From Ligilactobacillus sp900765635 (GTDB lineage: Bacteria; Bacillota; Bacilli; Lactobacillales; Lactobacillaceae), in contig NZ_CASCJC010000001.1 in the NCBI RefSeq assembly GCF_949152225.1, positions 930,001 through 994,000 of the forward strand: 64,000 nucleotides of DNA. The letters are read 5' to 3'. Shown piece after piece: positions 16,858 through 25,853 of the stretch. A program made the position numbers and the translations under genes. The notes under the pieces were generated by a model that was given only the letters and a program-made list of their open reading frames with translations, searched no databases and had not been told where the DNA came from. Numbering within the stretch: the first letter of the stretch is position 1; each line of letters begins with the position of its first letter.

Positions 16858-17742
16858 TTAAGCAACTAAGACATGGGTTCGGTAATCAACCGGACTCATG
16901 TTTTTTGTTTTATTGGAAATTCGATCATTATTGTACCAATTGACATACTTGTTAAAGAACTGTGTGAACTGAGAAATATTCTTACACTTCTTTATTTCAG
17001 GCTGTGATTCAACTTTAAAAAGATGGAAAAAACTTTCCATTGGAGCGTTATCTAGGCAGTTTCCCTTGCGGGACATACTTTGAATTAAACCTAATGAATC
17101 AATCTTTTCACGATAATAGTCTAATTGGTAGTGCCATCCTTGGTCAGAATGGATAATTGGATTAAAGTTATTGGGGAGATTATCCTCAAACTGACTTAAT
17201 GTATCCATAATCAACAGTTTATTTGAGCTTTGGCTAACAGAAGTGGCTAAAACTTCTTTGGTAGCTTGATCTAAAATGACTGACATGTAAGCCCAGGTCG
17301 AATTACCTAAACGTACTTGTGAAACATCCGTATGAAGAACAGTAAAAGGAGATGTAGCATCAAATGTTTGGTTTAACAAGTTATCAGCTACCTTACCAAC
17401 TGTACCTTTATAAGAAGAATAGTGATTATTTTTACGGCAATTATACATACCTGGTTGTACACCTAATTCATTCATTAAGCGACGTAAAGTAGCTTCAGCC
17501 ATGTGATAAAGAAGTGGCATTATACGGCGATAGCCGTATGTGTAAGAATCTCTCCATTTACCTTTTTCCGCTATTTCCTTGATTACCACCTTAACATCAG
17601 CATACTTATCATTTTTATTGATGATACGTTTGCGTTCGTCGTAATAAGTCGGTCGCTTCAAGTCGATCGTTTTTAGAAGCTCACCAATCCCATATCGTTC
17701 CTTTTTTGGCAAGTTTTGTTGGTCCACCCTGATCTGATCCAC
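16858..17742 (-). CDS. IS3-family transposase OrfB (DDE integrase domain)
   Basis: The 294-residue listed product starts at a GTG (17740-17742), but its frame is open upstream into the end of orfA, so the active protein is probably an OrfAB fusion made by -1 frameshifting. It has an HTH_21-type N-terminal part (YGYRRIMPLLYHM), then the rve catalytic core: the first Asp in VLHTDVSQV, the second in IIHSDQGWHYQ and the Glu in NCLDNAPMESFFHLFK. It ends with the usual WYNNDRISNKTKNMSPVDYR. All catalytic residues are present. Confidence 0.93.
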   Translation of the reverse strand: MDQIRVDQQNLPKKERYGIGELLKTIDLKRPTYYDERKRIINKNDKYADVKVVIKEIAEKGKWRDSYTYGYRRIMPLLYHMAEATLRRLMNELGVQPGMYNCRKNNHYSSYKGTVGKVADNLLNQTFDATSPFTVLHTDVSQVRLGNSTWAYMSVILDQATKEVLATSVSQSSNKLLIMDTLSQFEDNLPNNFNPIIHSDQGWHYQLDYYREKIDSLGLIQSMSRKGNCLDNAPMESFFHLFKVESQPEIKKCKNISQFTQFFNKYVNWYNNDRISNKTKNMSPVDYRTHVLVA

Positions 17743-17744
17743 AA

Positions 17745-18263
17745 TTATTGTTTTCTCCTTAGCTTTGAGGGTCCGAACAGGGTCAACGCTTTTTTTAAGA
17801 TATCACGCTCCATTTTGGCTTGACGTAATTCACTCTTTAGTGCCGCAATTTCATCACTTTCCTTTTTTAAAATTTTACGTGCATCCTTCTTTGTCATTTT
17901 TGACATCTTACTTGGCCTACCTTTCTTCTTGGGTTTCAAGGCCTCAGATCCACCTTCCATAAACAACTTCAACCAGATAGATATCTGTGAACACAAAAGA
18001 TTATGGGAAGCCGCCACTTTGGACATTGAAACATCATTATTTAGGTAGTAGTTTATCACACGAAGTTTAAAATCAACAGTAAATTTACGTTTGAAATGTC
18101 GTAATTTCAACCCTTCGGGTCCTTTTAAATTGTATGCAGTCCACCATTTTTTTAAGGTATCCTTTGGTAAAGAATACTTATTTTCTAGACATCGTTGTGA
18201 ACAGCCAGTATCTAGGTATTCTTGAATAAGATCTAATTTGAATTTTTGAGTATATTTAGTCAT
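17745..18263 (-). CDS. IS3-family transposase OrfA (helix-turn-helix)
   Basis: The 172-residue protein starts at ATG 18261-18263 (MTKYTQKFKLDLIQEYLDTG) behind GAGGTGC; a longer frame reaching the element end is not needed. It has two tandem helix-turn-helix units (about residues 5-50 and 55-105), the second with SMSKVAASHNLLCSQISIWL, and a basic, leucine-rich C-terminus (KKDARKILKKESDEIAALKS). An AAAAAAAG slippery tract at 17789-17796 in the last 20 codons would allow a -1 shift into orfB. Confidence 0.9.
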   Translation of the reverse strand: MTKYTQKFKLDLIQEYLDTGCSQRCLENKYSLPKDTLKKWWTAYNLKGPEGLKLRHFKRKFTVDFKLRVINYYLNNDVSMSKVAASHNLLCSQISIWLKLFMEGGSEALKPKKKGRPSKMSKMTKKDARKILKKESDEIAALKSELRQAKMERDILKKALTLFGPSKLRRKQ

Positions 18264-18348
18264 ACGGAAAAAGCACCTCACAATCGCTAGACTTTGTCTA
18301 ACAATTGTAAGGCACTTCAAAAATTATTTTCACGAGGTCTTTTATTTA

Positions 18349-18993
18349 TTATTGTTTCAATTGTTTTTGTCCAAAATTACATAAATCAATGAGTGGACAA
18401 GTAATGCATTTAGGTGAGCGCGCCATACATTGATGTCGTCCCCAATAAATCATACGATGATGTGCAGCAATCCAAATCTCTTTAGGAAGTTTCTTCATCA
18501 AAGTTTGTTCAATGGTTAATACATCATCTGATTGTCTAACAATTCCTAGTCGTTTAGAAACACGACTAACATGTGTATCGACTGCAATTGCAGGAATCTT
18601 AAAACGTTCTGCTAAAACAACATCGGCGGTTTTACGCCCAACACCTGGTAAAGACATCAATTCTTTTAGTGTTTGCGGAACAACTCCTGCAAATTTTTGT
18701 TCTAAAGCTTGTGCGCATTGAACTAAATATTTAGCTTTATTACGGTATAATCCGATTGTTTTAATATATTCTTCAACTTCATTAGGCGTAGCTTGTGCAA
18801 GTTCTTTGGAAGTTGGATAGCGCGCAAATAACGCTGGTGTTGCTAGATTTACTGATTTATCTGTAGCTTGCGCACTTAAAATAACAGCAATTAAAAAATG
18901 AAAATCTGAATCTGCTACTAAAGAAGTTGTCGCATCTGGAAAAACTTCACCCATGATAGTAACAGCCTCTAGTGTTTTTTTATTACTAAGCAT
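18349..18993 (-). CDS. nth: Endonuclease III (DNA glycosylase/AP lyase)
   Basis: Nth removes oxidised pyrimidines in base excision repair. The 214-residue sequence has the helix-hairpin-helix LPGVGRKTADVVL with the catalytic Lys near residue 118, the catalytic Asp in AIAVDTHVSRV near 136, and the C-terminal iron-sulfur motif C-x6-C-x2-C-x5-C (CMARSPKCITCPLIDLC). The ATG shares one base with the dnaD stop (TAATG). dnaD-nth is a conserved pair in Firmicutes. Its terminator is now split by the IS. Confidence 0.97.
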   Translation of the reverse strand: MLSNKKTLEAVTIMGEVFPDATTSLVADSDFHFLIAVILSAQATDKSVNLATPALFARYPTSKELAQATPNEVEEYIKTIGLYRNKAKYLVQCAQALEQKFAGVVPQTLKELMSLPGVGRKTADVVLAERFKIPAIAVDTHVSRVSKRLGIVRQSDDVLTIEQTLMKKLPKEIWIAAHHRMIYWGRHQCMARSPKCITCPLIDLCNFGQKQLKQ

Positions 18994-19694
18994 TAACTAT
19001 CCTCTCCTTTTGGCATTTTAGCCCATTTATAAATAGGAATAGGTGGAGCATCTGGTGGCAATTCAAATTTGGGATTGAAATGATTATTACGCTGTTGTTC
19101 ATGGTTGGCCAAATCAACAGCATTTTTGATTCCTTCTTGCTGCCAATTATTTAAGATTTTGTCTATATATTTAAAATTAACTTTCCGATGTAAAACAGCT
19201 TCTCTTAATGCCAATGTAATTAATTCACAAGAATATTTATCTTTTGTTTGCCAATCATCTAATAATTGAATCTCAAATGGAGATAGAAGTCTTCCTAACT
19301 CACTTTCAAATTTTTCAAACAGTGTAACCTTTTCTTGATTATGTTGCTTATTATTTTTATCTTGTACTTGTTGTTCTTCCAATGCCATTAATTTTTTGTA
19401 AAGTAAGGTGAAATTATAACAATCACCTTTTTTCCCATTGATTTCAACTTGCTTGATTTGTAAAAATTTCTTTTCTAATAAAGCTTGCAATAATTCGTAA
19501 ACAGAATTAGTTGATATTTTCATATTGGTTGCAATTTGATCAAAATCAGGATTAACTCCCTTTTGCAGACAACTATCTATTTGTAAAAATAATATAAATT
19601 CTGTATCGGTTAATCCCAGATCAGAATAATGAGTTAATAAAAGATTAGAAAGTGTCATTTGACCTGCTGCTAAATATTGTTCAAAATAATCCAT
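18993..19694 (-). CDS. dnaD: DnaD replication-initiation/restart protein
   Basis: DnaD helps load the replicative helicase during initiation and PriA-dependent restart. The start ATG 19692-19694 (MDYFEQYLAAGQMTLSNLLL) follows GAGGAGGTG; the longer frame starting at 19760 is a Cys-rich artefact that would read through the asnS terminator. The 233-residue protein has a winged-helix N-domain (about 15-100) and a C-terminal DDBH2 domain with FEKFESELGRLLSPFEIQLL and YIDKILNNWQQEGIKNAVD. It is followed directly by nth. Confidence 0.94.
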   Translation of the reverse strand: MDYFEQYLAAGQMTLSNLLLTHYSDLGLTDTEFILFLQIDSCLQKGVNPDFDQIATNMKISTNSVYELLQALLEKKFLQIKQVEINGKKGDCYNFTLLYKKLMALEEQQVQDKNNKQHNQEKVTLFEKFESELGRLLSPFEIQLLDDWQTKDKYSCELITLALREAVLHRKVNFKYIDKILNNWQQEGIKNAVDLANHEQQRNNHFNPKFELPPDAPPIPIYKWAKMPKGEDS

Positions 19695-19716
19695 ATCAAA
19701 ACACCTCCTCTTTAGG

Positions 19717-19747
19717 CAAAAACAGCAGCAAGATAACCTGCTGCTGT
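19717..19747 (-). terminator. Hairpin between asnS and dnaD
   Basis: On the minus strand ACAGCAGCA and TGCTGCTGT form a perfect 9-bp stem with an 8-nt loop, followed by TTTT. It begins 13 nt after the asnS stop codon. Because dnaD has no obvious promoter in the remaining gap, read-through or a promoter within asnS is likely. Confidence 0.8.
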
Positions 19748-19759
19748 AACAAAAAATCA

Positions 19760-21061
19760 TTAAGGATAAATACGATTTAACAAACGTGGGAATGGAATTG
19801 CTTCGCGAATATGACTTTCACCTGTAATCCATGTAACTGTACGTTCTAAACCTAATCCAAAACCAGAGTGTGGTACACTGCCGTAACGGCGTAAATCAAG
19901 ATACCATTCGTATTCTTTTAAATCTAAACCAGCAGCTTCAATTTGTTGTGCTAAATATTCTGGATCTGTAGCACGTTCGGAGCCACCGATAATTTCACCA
20001 TAACCTTCAGGTGCTAATAAGTCAGCACAAATTACTACATCATCACGTGTTGGATGAGGCTTCATGTAAAATGGTTTCATGGATTTTGGATAGTTCATCA
20101 CAAAGACAGGTTTGCTGAAATGATTTGCCAAGTAGGTTTCTTCTGGCGAACCAAAATCATCACCCCATTTAACATCTGGGAATTGACCAGATTCTTGTAA
20201 TAATTTGATAGCATCATCATAAGTAATACGTGGGAATGGAAGTTGTGTATATTGCTTAAGAACTTCTTTATCGCGTCCCAAGATATCCAAAGCATATTCA
20301 CAGTTATCTAAGACATTTTGGACTAAAAATGCAATATAGCGTTCTTGTAATTCCAAACTTTCTTCTTGGTGCATGAATGCCATTTCAGGTTCAATCATCC
20401 AAAATTCGATTAAGTGACGACGAGTCTTAGATTTTTCGGCTCTAAATGTTGGTCCAAAAGAAAAGACTTTTCCATAAGCCATTGCACCGGCTTCTTCGTA
20501 AAGCTGTCCTGATTGAGAAAGATAAGCATCTTTTTCGAAGTATTCTGTATGGAATAATTCTGTTGTTCCTTCTGGCGCACTTCCAGTCAAGATTGGTGCA
20601 TCAAGTTTGATGAAACCTTCTTTATTAAAGAATTCATAAGTTGCACGAATCAATTCATTACGTACTTGCATGATTGCAAATTGACGAGAAGAACGTAGCC
20701 ACAAATGACGATGATCCATCAAGAAATCTGTACCATGTTCTTTAGGTGTGATTGGATAATTATCACTTTCCCCTACAAATTCAATATCTTCAATTTCAAT
20801 TTCATAGCCAAAATGAGAACGTGTATCTTCATGAATCGTCCCTATTACATAAAAACTAGATTCTTGTTTTAATTCCTTAGCTAATTTAAAAGTTTCTTCA
20901 GAGACGTTATTTTTAACAACAACTCCTTGGAAAAAGGCAGAGCCATCACGTAATTGCAAAAATGCAATTTTACCACTGGAACGCTTATTAGTTAACCAAA
21001 CACCAATCTTAACTTTTTGTTCGACATGATCTTTAGCGTTAATAATACTAATTGTTTCCAC
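19760..21061 (-). CDS. asnS: Asparaginyl-tRNA synthetase
   Basis: AsnS charges tRNA-Asn. The 433-residue protein has the N-terminal OB-fold anticodon-binding domain (KIGVWLTNKRSSGKIAFLQL) and a class II catalytic core: motif 2 FRAEKSKTRRHLIEFWMIEPE near residue 205 and motif 3 GFGLGLERTVTWITG near residue 400. The distinctive AsnRS pattern TEPEGTTE-like APEGTTELFHTEYF is present. The start is GTG 21059-21061, 7 nt after GGAGGT. The order aspB-asnS couples asparagine-family metabolism to charging. No T-box is present in the 16-nt gap upstream. Confidence 0.96.
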   Translation of the reverse strand: METISIINAKDHVEQKVKIGVWLTNKRSSGKIAFLQLRDGSAFFQGVVVKNNVSEETFKLAKELKQESSFYVIGTIHEDTRSHFGYEIEIEDIEFVGESDNYPITPKEHGTDFLMDHRHLWLRSSRQFAIMQVRNELIRATYEFFNKEGFIKLDAPILTGSAPEGTTELFHTEYFEKDAYLSQSGQLYEEAGAMAYGKVFSFGPTFRAEKSKTRRHLIEFWMIEPEMAFMHQEESLELQERYIAFLVQNVLDNCEYALDILGRDKEVLKQYTQLPFPRITYDDAIKLLQESGQFPDVKWGDDFGSPEETYLANHFSKPVFVMNYPKSMKPFYMKPHPTRDDVVICADLLAPEGYGEIIGGSERATDPEYLAQQIEAAGLDLKEYEWYLDLRRYGSVPHSGFGLGLERTVTWITGESHIREAIPFPRLLNRIYP

Positions 21062-21077
21062 AAAAAATACCTCCTAA

Positions 21078-22262
21078 TTAAATTCGATCTTCGATAAATT
21101 TTTTGATACGACTGATTGCTTCTTTTAAACTTGCCAAATCTGTAGCATAACTTAAGCGAATATGATCAGGCATTCCAAACGCAGATCCAGGAACAACAGC
21201 CACATGAGCGGTTGTTAACAGCGCGTTTGCAAATTCTTCAGTTGATGCATATCCGGTCATTGCGACAGCTTGTTTAACATTAGGAAACAAATAAAAGGCA
21301 CCTTGAGGTTTTTCTAAAAGACTCACCCCTGGTATAGTTGTTAATAAATCAAATACTGTATTAAGGCGCTTTTCATATTGTTCTTTCATTTGTTCAACAC
21401 AATCTTGTGAGCCGGTGACAGCCGCTAAAGCTGCATATTGACTAACCGCAGCTAAATTGCTCGTTGCGTGTCCGACAAAAGCACCTAAACGAGCGATAAA
21501 TTCTGTATTAGCTACTGTATAACCGACACGCCAACCAGTCATTGCATAAGTTTTCGAAAATCCACTGACTAAAATCGTTTGTTGTTTAATCTCATCACTA
21601 AGATCTAACAACGATACGAACCGATTACCATTATAGACTAACTTGCCGTACATGTCATCAGCAATTAATATAATATCATTTTTAACCGCCCAATTGCCAA
21701 TTGCAATGAGTTCATCTTCAGAATAAATCAAGCCTGAGGGATTTTGAGGCGAATTGATAATAACTGCTATTGTTTTATTTGTGCGTGCAGCTTCTAGTTG
21801 TTCAACTGTTACTTTTAAAGAATCTGGCGCAGCTGCGACAAAAACAGGTTTTCCTCCTGCAAGCTTAACTTGTTCTTCATAACTAACCCAATAAGGTAAC
21901 GGAATTAGAACTTCATCTCCTGCATTTACCAAAGCTTGAGTTACCGCGTATAAAGAAAATTTCCCACCGACCGTTACAGCCACATTTTTGGCTGTGAAGG
22001 CTGTTTGATACTGTTGATTTAACTCATTAGCAATTGCTTGTCTGAGTTCTGTAATTCCTAAAGCTGGCGTATAACGATCAGATTGATTGTTATTAATTGC
22101 TTGAATAGCAGCGTCTTTAATATGCTGTGGTGTTGGAAAATCTGGTTCCCCTACTGATAAATTAATGATATCCACGCCTGCTTGTTTTAATTCATTTGCT
22201 TTAGTTGATAAAGCTAATGTTGCGGAAGATTGAATATTTTCAATACGCTGTGACATCTTCAT
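21078..22262 (-). CDS. aspB: Aspartate/aromatic aminotransferase, class I (AspB-like)
   Basis: This PLP enzyme probably interconverts aspartate and oxaloacetate. I start it at ATG 22260-22262 (MKMSQRIENIQSSATLALS) behind AAAGGAG; an upstream extension overlaps ypmB. The 394-residue sequence has NLSVGEPDFPTPQHI, the PLP-contact region IINSPQNPSGLIYS near residue 170, DDMYGKL and the Schiff-base Lys in VSGFSKTYAMTGWRVGY near residue 235. The arrangement ypmB-aspB-asnS is the same as in Bacillus subtilis. Substrate breadth cannot be decided by sequence. Confidence 0.93.
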   Translation of the reverse strand: MKMSQRIENIQSSATLALSTKANELKQAGVDIINLSVGEPDFPTPQHIKDAAIQAINNNQSDRYTPALGITELRQAIANELNQQYQTAFTAKNVAVTVGGKFSLYAVTQALVNAGDEVLIPLPYWVSYEEQVKLAGGKPVFVAAAPDSLKVTVEQLEAARTNKTIAVIINSPQNPSGLIYSEDELIAIGNWAVKNDIILIADDMYGKLVYNGNRFVSLLDLSDEIKQQTILVSGFSKTYAMTGWRVGYTVANTEFIARLGAFVGHATSNLAAVSQYAALAAVTGSQDCVEQMKEQYEKRLNTVFDLLTTIPGVSLLEKPQGAFYLFPNVKQAVAMTGYASTEEFANALLTTAHVAVVPGSAFGMPDHIRLSYATDLASLKEAISRIKKFIEDRI

Positions 22263-22278
22263 GACTATAAAAACTCCT

Positions 22279-22776
22279 TTAAATATTTTGAATCGTCTTA
22301 AGAACTTCACCATCTTTAAATGAAATTAGATCATAACACAAATTATTAGCAGCATTACGATAACTAACTTCCCAAACTGGTTCGCTTTTACGCATGCCTA
22401 AGGCTACATTAATAATTTTTTTAGGTTTACGCATATCAGTTACTAGTTTAGTTGCTTGTGATGCCGAAATTCCTTTGTTTTGAGAATAAATGTTAATTTT
22501 ATTGCCATTTTTAGAGATAATTACATAGACTTTTTCTTTTTCATTATTTGTTCCAGCTACTGTAAAATATGTTTTATCACGATTATACCAATAAAAAGCG
22601 GTTGGATTGTTAACGTGGGCATATTTTTGAGCCAAAGCATAAGCTTGCTTTTGAGCTTGTCTTTTAGGAGCTTGAACATAACTATAAAATGCAAATAAAG
22701 CAAATAAAATGACAATAATACTTCCTAAAATGATTGTTTTACGTAAAACAATGGAACTTTCATTTGATTTTTTCAT
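22279..22776 (-). CDS. ypmB: YpmB-like membrane-anchored protein (DUF5590)
   Basis: The 165-residue protein has one N-terminal membrane helix (TIILGSIIVILFALFAFYSYV, about residues 14-34) and an extracellular part with two PepSY-like repeats, seen as YFTVAGTNNEKEKVYVIISK and KIINVALGMRKSEPVWEVSY. YpmB has no firmly assigned function. It lies between dinG and aspB as in Bacillus, with 16 nt to the aspB start, so it is probably co-transcribed. Confidence 0.85.
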   Translation of the reverse strand: MKKSNESSIVLRKTIILGSIIVILFALFAFYSYVQAPKRQAQKQAYALAQKYAHVNNPTAFYWYNRDKTYFTVAGTNNEKEKVYVIISKNGNKINIYSQNKGISASQATKLVTDMRKPKKIINVALGMRKSEPVWEVSYRNAANNLCYDLISFKDGEVLKTIQNI

Positions 22777-22842
22777 TTTTCTACCCTATTCTATTTAAAA
22801 ATATTACAAACATTCTTTATTATACCAACAAAAAAGAAGCTT

Positions 22843-25647
22843 TCATAGTTTTTCAACATTTTCATAAAAACTCTTTAATTTTTGTAGGCTTTCGGATGTT
22901 GAACACTTTATTTGAGGTAAAGTAGCAGGTAAAACATTTCTAAATAGATATCCATAGTTCTTAGTGAAAATACGTGCATCTAAAATTAAACAGGCTCCAT
23001 AATCAGAATTCGTTCTAATCAGCCGCCCAAATCCTTGTTTAAATTTGAGAAGTGCCTCAGGTAAAGCAATTGTTGTAAAAGGATTTTGATTGGCCCATTT
23101 AGCTTTTTGATAACGTATCTTATTAAAAGATTGATCTAAAGATTGAAATGGTAAACGAGTGATGACCAAAAGTTCTAATTGATCTTTTGGGAAATCGATT
23201 CCTTCCCAAAAAGAACCTGTTGCCAGTAAAATACAGTGTTTATCTTTATCTAAAATAAAACGTTTCTTAATCTTTTCTACTCCTCCAGTAATTCCTTGAG
23301 CCAAGATTATTCTTTGTCCTAACACACCATTTTCTTCAAGTTTAGTATAAACTTCGGCAATAGTTTCTAGCGAATTAAATAATACCAATGTTTGTCGTTT
23401 AAGATTACAAGCAATCTGTATCAATACTTCACTCAAATACTCAATATAATCTTGTGTAGAACAATTGCTTATATCAGGTGCGTCTTTTATTAAGATTGCG
23501 CAAGCTTGTTTTTGATAATCAAAAATCTCTGGGTACTGTAAAATATCGGTATCTGATGCTAAATCAAAATTTTTACGTGTATATGCTAAGTCTTTAGGTA
23601 GAATCATTCCTGCACCGATCAAAAGTGTTTTAGCAAATTTAGAATAGATTTGTGGGTCTAAATAATTTTGACTTTCTAAAACACCAAAATTTATCCGTAA
23701 GTGGGCATTAGGATTCATACTAGCATAGCTTAGCCACACACTTTGAAAGCGACTTTTTTGTTCAAAGCAATCCAATTCCAGATTTGAAAATTGTTGCATT
23801 TGCTCGGCTAACTTTTCGCTTAATGAAAAGTATTCATAAAAAAATTGACGTTCTTCATTATTTAGCCGATCATTAGCTTGTCTATAGAATTGTTTCTTTA
23901 AACGCCAATTAAGTTGTTCGAATACTAGATAGGCTTTTTTTACTTTTTTAATCAAGCCTAAATGCGCCTTAATAAATCCCTTGAACTTATTGGTAGTTAA
24001 TGCTATTTCTAAATGATCATTGGTCCTAACTTGGCGAACTAAAAATGCTTCAAATATCAATGATCGTAATTGCCAACTACTATGGTCGACTATTTGAAGA
24101 TTAAAAATTAATTCTTTGGCATCATTTGGATCTAAAAAACGATTCGCAATTAATTTAGCAAAGGATAATGAAACGTGTGATTGCATCTTAACTAATAAAG
24201 TATCTGCTAAAATTTTAATCTCATCTAAATCAAGCGTTTCTTTGTTAGTATTAAGAGCAATTGTCTGAAAACTTTGAGCTTCATCAAGAATTAAAATATC
24301 TGCTAGTTTTGCCAGTTGTTTGGTGTGTTGCAATAAGTAAGCATGATTAGTTATTAAAATGTCCGCTTGTTGTTGTTTAATGTTTTGACGATTAACAAAA
24401 TCTAACGAATAAAATGGATTGTCTTTTCCTAAACTATCTAGGCCGCGATGGATTATTTCAGCAAATAATGGTATCTGATGATTAGTCAAATTTAGTTCTG
24501 CTAAATCTCCTGTTTGTGTTTGGGTCAACCACACCAAAATTTTCATCTGCAAAAGTCTACTGTTGTGTGGTTGAGGTTCTTGTAAACTCTTGGCAAAAGC
24601 AGCTAAATCTAAGTAATTTTGACTGGCTTTGACTTGTAAAGCTGTAATTTTAAAAGGTAATATTTCTTGTAATTTAGCTAAATCTCCTGTCAATAATTGC
24701 TTTTGTAGTGCCGTTGTTGCTGTACTAATAACAATTTTTTTGCCCTGTGTTGTTAAATAAGCAGCCGCAAACAAGTAGCCTAATGTTTTTCCAATACCAG
24801 TAGGTGCTTCAATTACTAATTGTTTTTTCGATGAAGAATTCAAAAAGTCATAAACATCATTCATCAAAACAAATTGAGCCATACGCTCATCTAAGATGTT
24901 AGCTAAGATTTGCTTTTTCTCTTTTGCACTTACAGGATATTCTAAAGGCTCATTGGTATATGTTTTATACTTTGGCCTTTGTAAAATCAATGTATTAGCT
25001 TGTAGTAAATCAGCAGGTAATTTCTTTTCTTGTGAACTTTGTGCAAGAATTTGCTTGAAAAATAAAGTTGTATCATAGAGTAAACAATCACTCATTAAAC
25101 TGAGTTGTTGTTGTAAATGATACGGTAAATTTTGTGCACGCCTTATTAATTTTAAAAAAAGCTTAGCTGTCACATAAGTATCACTATCAGCTTGATGAGG
25201 GTGCAAATGTTTGATTGCTAGTTTTTTAGCTAAATCACTTAAACGATAAGATTCAAGCGTTGGAAACAAAATTTGAGCTAATTGAACTGTATCAAAGGCT
25301 TTGATTTCCAAAGTTGGGTAGCCCGCTCTTTCAAGTTCGTAATTTAAAAAACGATAATCAAATTCAACATTATGAGCTACAAAAATTGTCCCTTGTAAAA
25401 TTGAGTAAATAGTCCCTGCTACATCTTCAAAATAAGGCGCATCCTGCAGATCTTCATCCGAAATCCTAGTTAATTTTTTGATGCGCTCCTCTAATTTTTT
25501 ACCAGGATTAATAAACAAATTAAAGTTATCGATAATTTTTTCTTTTTCAAGTAAAACACAGCTGAATTGAATGATGCGATTATCGTTAGTTAAACTACTA
25601 CCCGTTGTTTCTAAATCGACAACTGCATATATCTGATTAGTCTGCAT
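22843..25647 (-). CDS. dinG: DinG-family helicase with N-terminal DEDD exonuclease domain
   Basis: The 934-residue protein fuses a DnaQ-like 3'-5' exonuclease (VVDLETTGSSLTNDNRIIQF at the start, AHNVEFDYRFL near residue 96 and HQADSDTYVT near 155) to an XPD/DinG-like SF2 helicase with Walker A EAPTGIGKTLGYLF near residue 280, DEAQ near 450 and motif VI QGFGRLIRT near 890. The four iron-sulfur cysteines of E. coli DinG are not evident, as expected for the Firmicutes form, which is reported to act mainly as an exonuclease. It heads the dinG-ypmB-aspB-asnS run. Confidence 0.93.
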   Translation of the reverse strand: MQTNQIYAVVDLETTGSSLTNDNRIIQFSCVLLEKEKIIDNFNLFINPGKKLEERIKKLTRISDEDLQDAPYFEDVAGTIYSILQGTIFVAHNVEFDYRFLNYELERAGYPTLEIKAFDTVQLAQILFPTLESYRLSDLAKKLAIKHLHPHQADSDTYVTAKLFLKLIRRAQNLPYHLQQQLSLMSDCLLYDTTLFFKQILAQSSQEKKLPADLLQANTLILQRPKYKTYTNEPLEYPVSAKEKKQILANILDERMAQFVLMNDVYDFLNSSSKKQLVIEAPTGIGKTLGYLFAAAYLTTQGKKIVISTATTALQKQLLTGDLAKLQEILPFKITALQVKASQNYLDLAAFAKSLQEPQPHNSRLLQMKILVWLTQTQTGDLAELNLTNHQIPLFAEIIHRGLDSLGKDNPFYSLDFVNRQNIKQQQADILITNHAYLLQHTKQLAKLADILILDEAQSFQTIALNTNKETLDLDEIKILADTLLVKMQSHVSLSFAKLIANRFLDPNDAKELIFNLQIVDHSSWQLRSLIFEAFLVRQVRTNDHLEIALTTNKFKGFIKAHLGLIKKVKKAYLVFEQLNWRLKKQFYRQANDRLNNEERQFFYEYFSLSEKLAEQMQQFSNLELDCFEQKSRFQSVWLSYASMNPNAHLRINFGVLESQNYLDPQIYSKFAKTLLIGAGMILPKDLAYTRKNFDLASDTDILQYPEIFDYQKQACAILIKDAPDISNCSTQDYIEYLSEVLIQIACNLKRQTLVLFNSLETIAEVYTKLEENGVLGQRIILAQGITGGVEKIKKRFILDKDKHCILLATGSFWEGIDFPKDQLELLVITRLPFQSLDQSFNKIRYQKAKWANQNPFTTIALPEALLKFKQGFGRLIRTNSDYGACLILDARIFTKNYGYLFRNVLPATLPQIKCSTSESLQKLKSFYENVEKL

Positions 25648-25759
25648 TTTTTCACCAACTTTTAAAATATTCTGGTGTTATTTTAGCATAGAATTTGAAA
25701 TTACTCTAATTATCATCTTAGTTATTTTAAACTAAACGATAATTTAACCAGATAAATTG

Positions 25760-25788
25760 TTGTTTGAAATAATATTAAACTGTATAAT
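25760..25788 (+). promoter_or_regulatory. Promoter of the mevalonate cluster
   Basis: TTGTTT (25760-25765), 17 nt, then a perfect TATAAT (25783-25788), 65 nt before mvk. The stretch 25648-25850 also separates the divergent dinG; no strong hairpin was seen in it. Confidence 0.65.
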
Positions 25789-25853
25789 TAAGTTGTTTGT
25801 ATTGCTCATCAAAGATAATTCAGACACTTTAGTATTAAGGAAGGTGACTTTTG

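Larger units (their letters stand above)
16819..18319 (-). mobile_element. Complete IS3-family (IS150 group) insertion sequence, 1501 bp
   Basis: The element has TG...CA ends. The imperfect inverted repeats start TGAAGTGC at 16819 and, on the other strand, TGAAGTGCCTT at 18319, and both contain GTTAGACAAA. A 4-bp AAAA direct repeat flanks it (16815-16818 and 18320-18323). It carries two consecutive frames, orfA and orfB, in the -1 relation, with a complete DDE transposase. Size and gene plan resemble IS150 and the lactobacillar IS1223. The element reads in the same direction as nth, so nth read-through could enter the transposase genes. Nothing visible suggests inactivation. Confidence 0.93.
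16795..18350. other. Bidirectional terminator hairpin split by the insertion element
   Basis: The segment 16795-16818 is the exact reverse complement of 18327-18350 (24 bp). Removing the element and one AAAA target copy brings the arms together around a 3-nt TTA loop. The hairpin covers the pbp1A stop codon (16797-16799) and the first two bases of the nth stop codon (18349-18351), so it was probably the shared terminator of these convergent genes. The arms are now about 1.5 kb apart. Confidence 0.9.

Noticed and set aside
17740..17747. IS transposase read as broken into two pieces
   Set aside because: Two overlapping or adjacent frames with a slippery run are the normal plan of IS3-family elements, so this is not a pseudogene.
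21062..21077. Possible T-box controlling asnS
   Set aside because: The gap to aspB is only 16 nt and the gap upstream of ypmB shows no AGGGTGGNACCGCG-like T-box motif.
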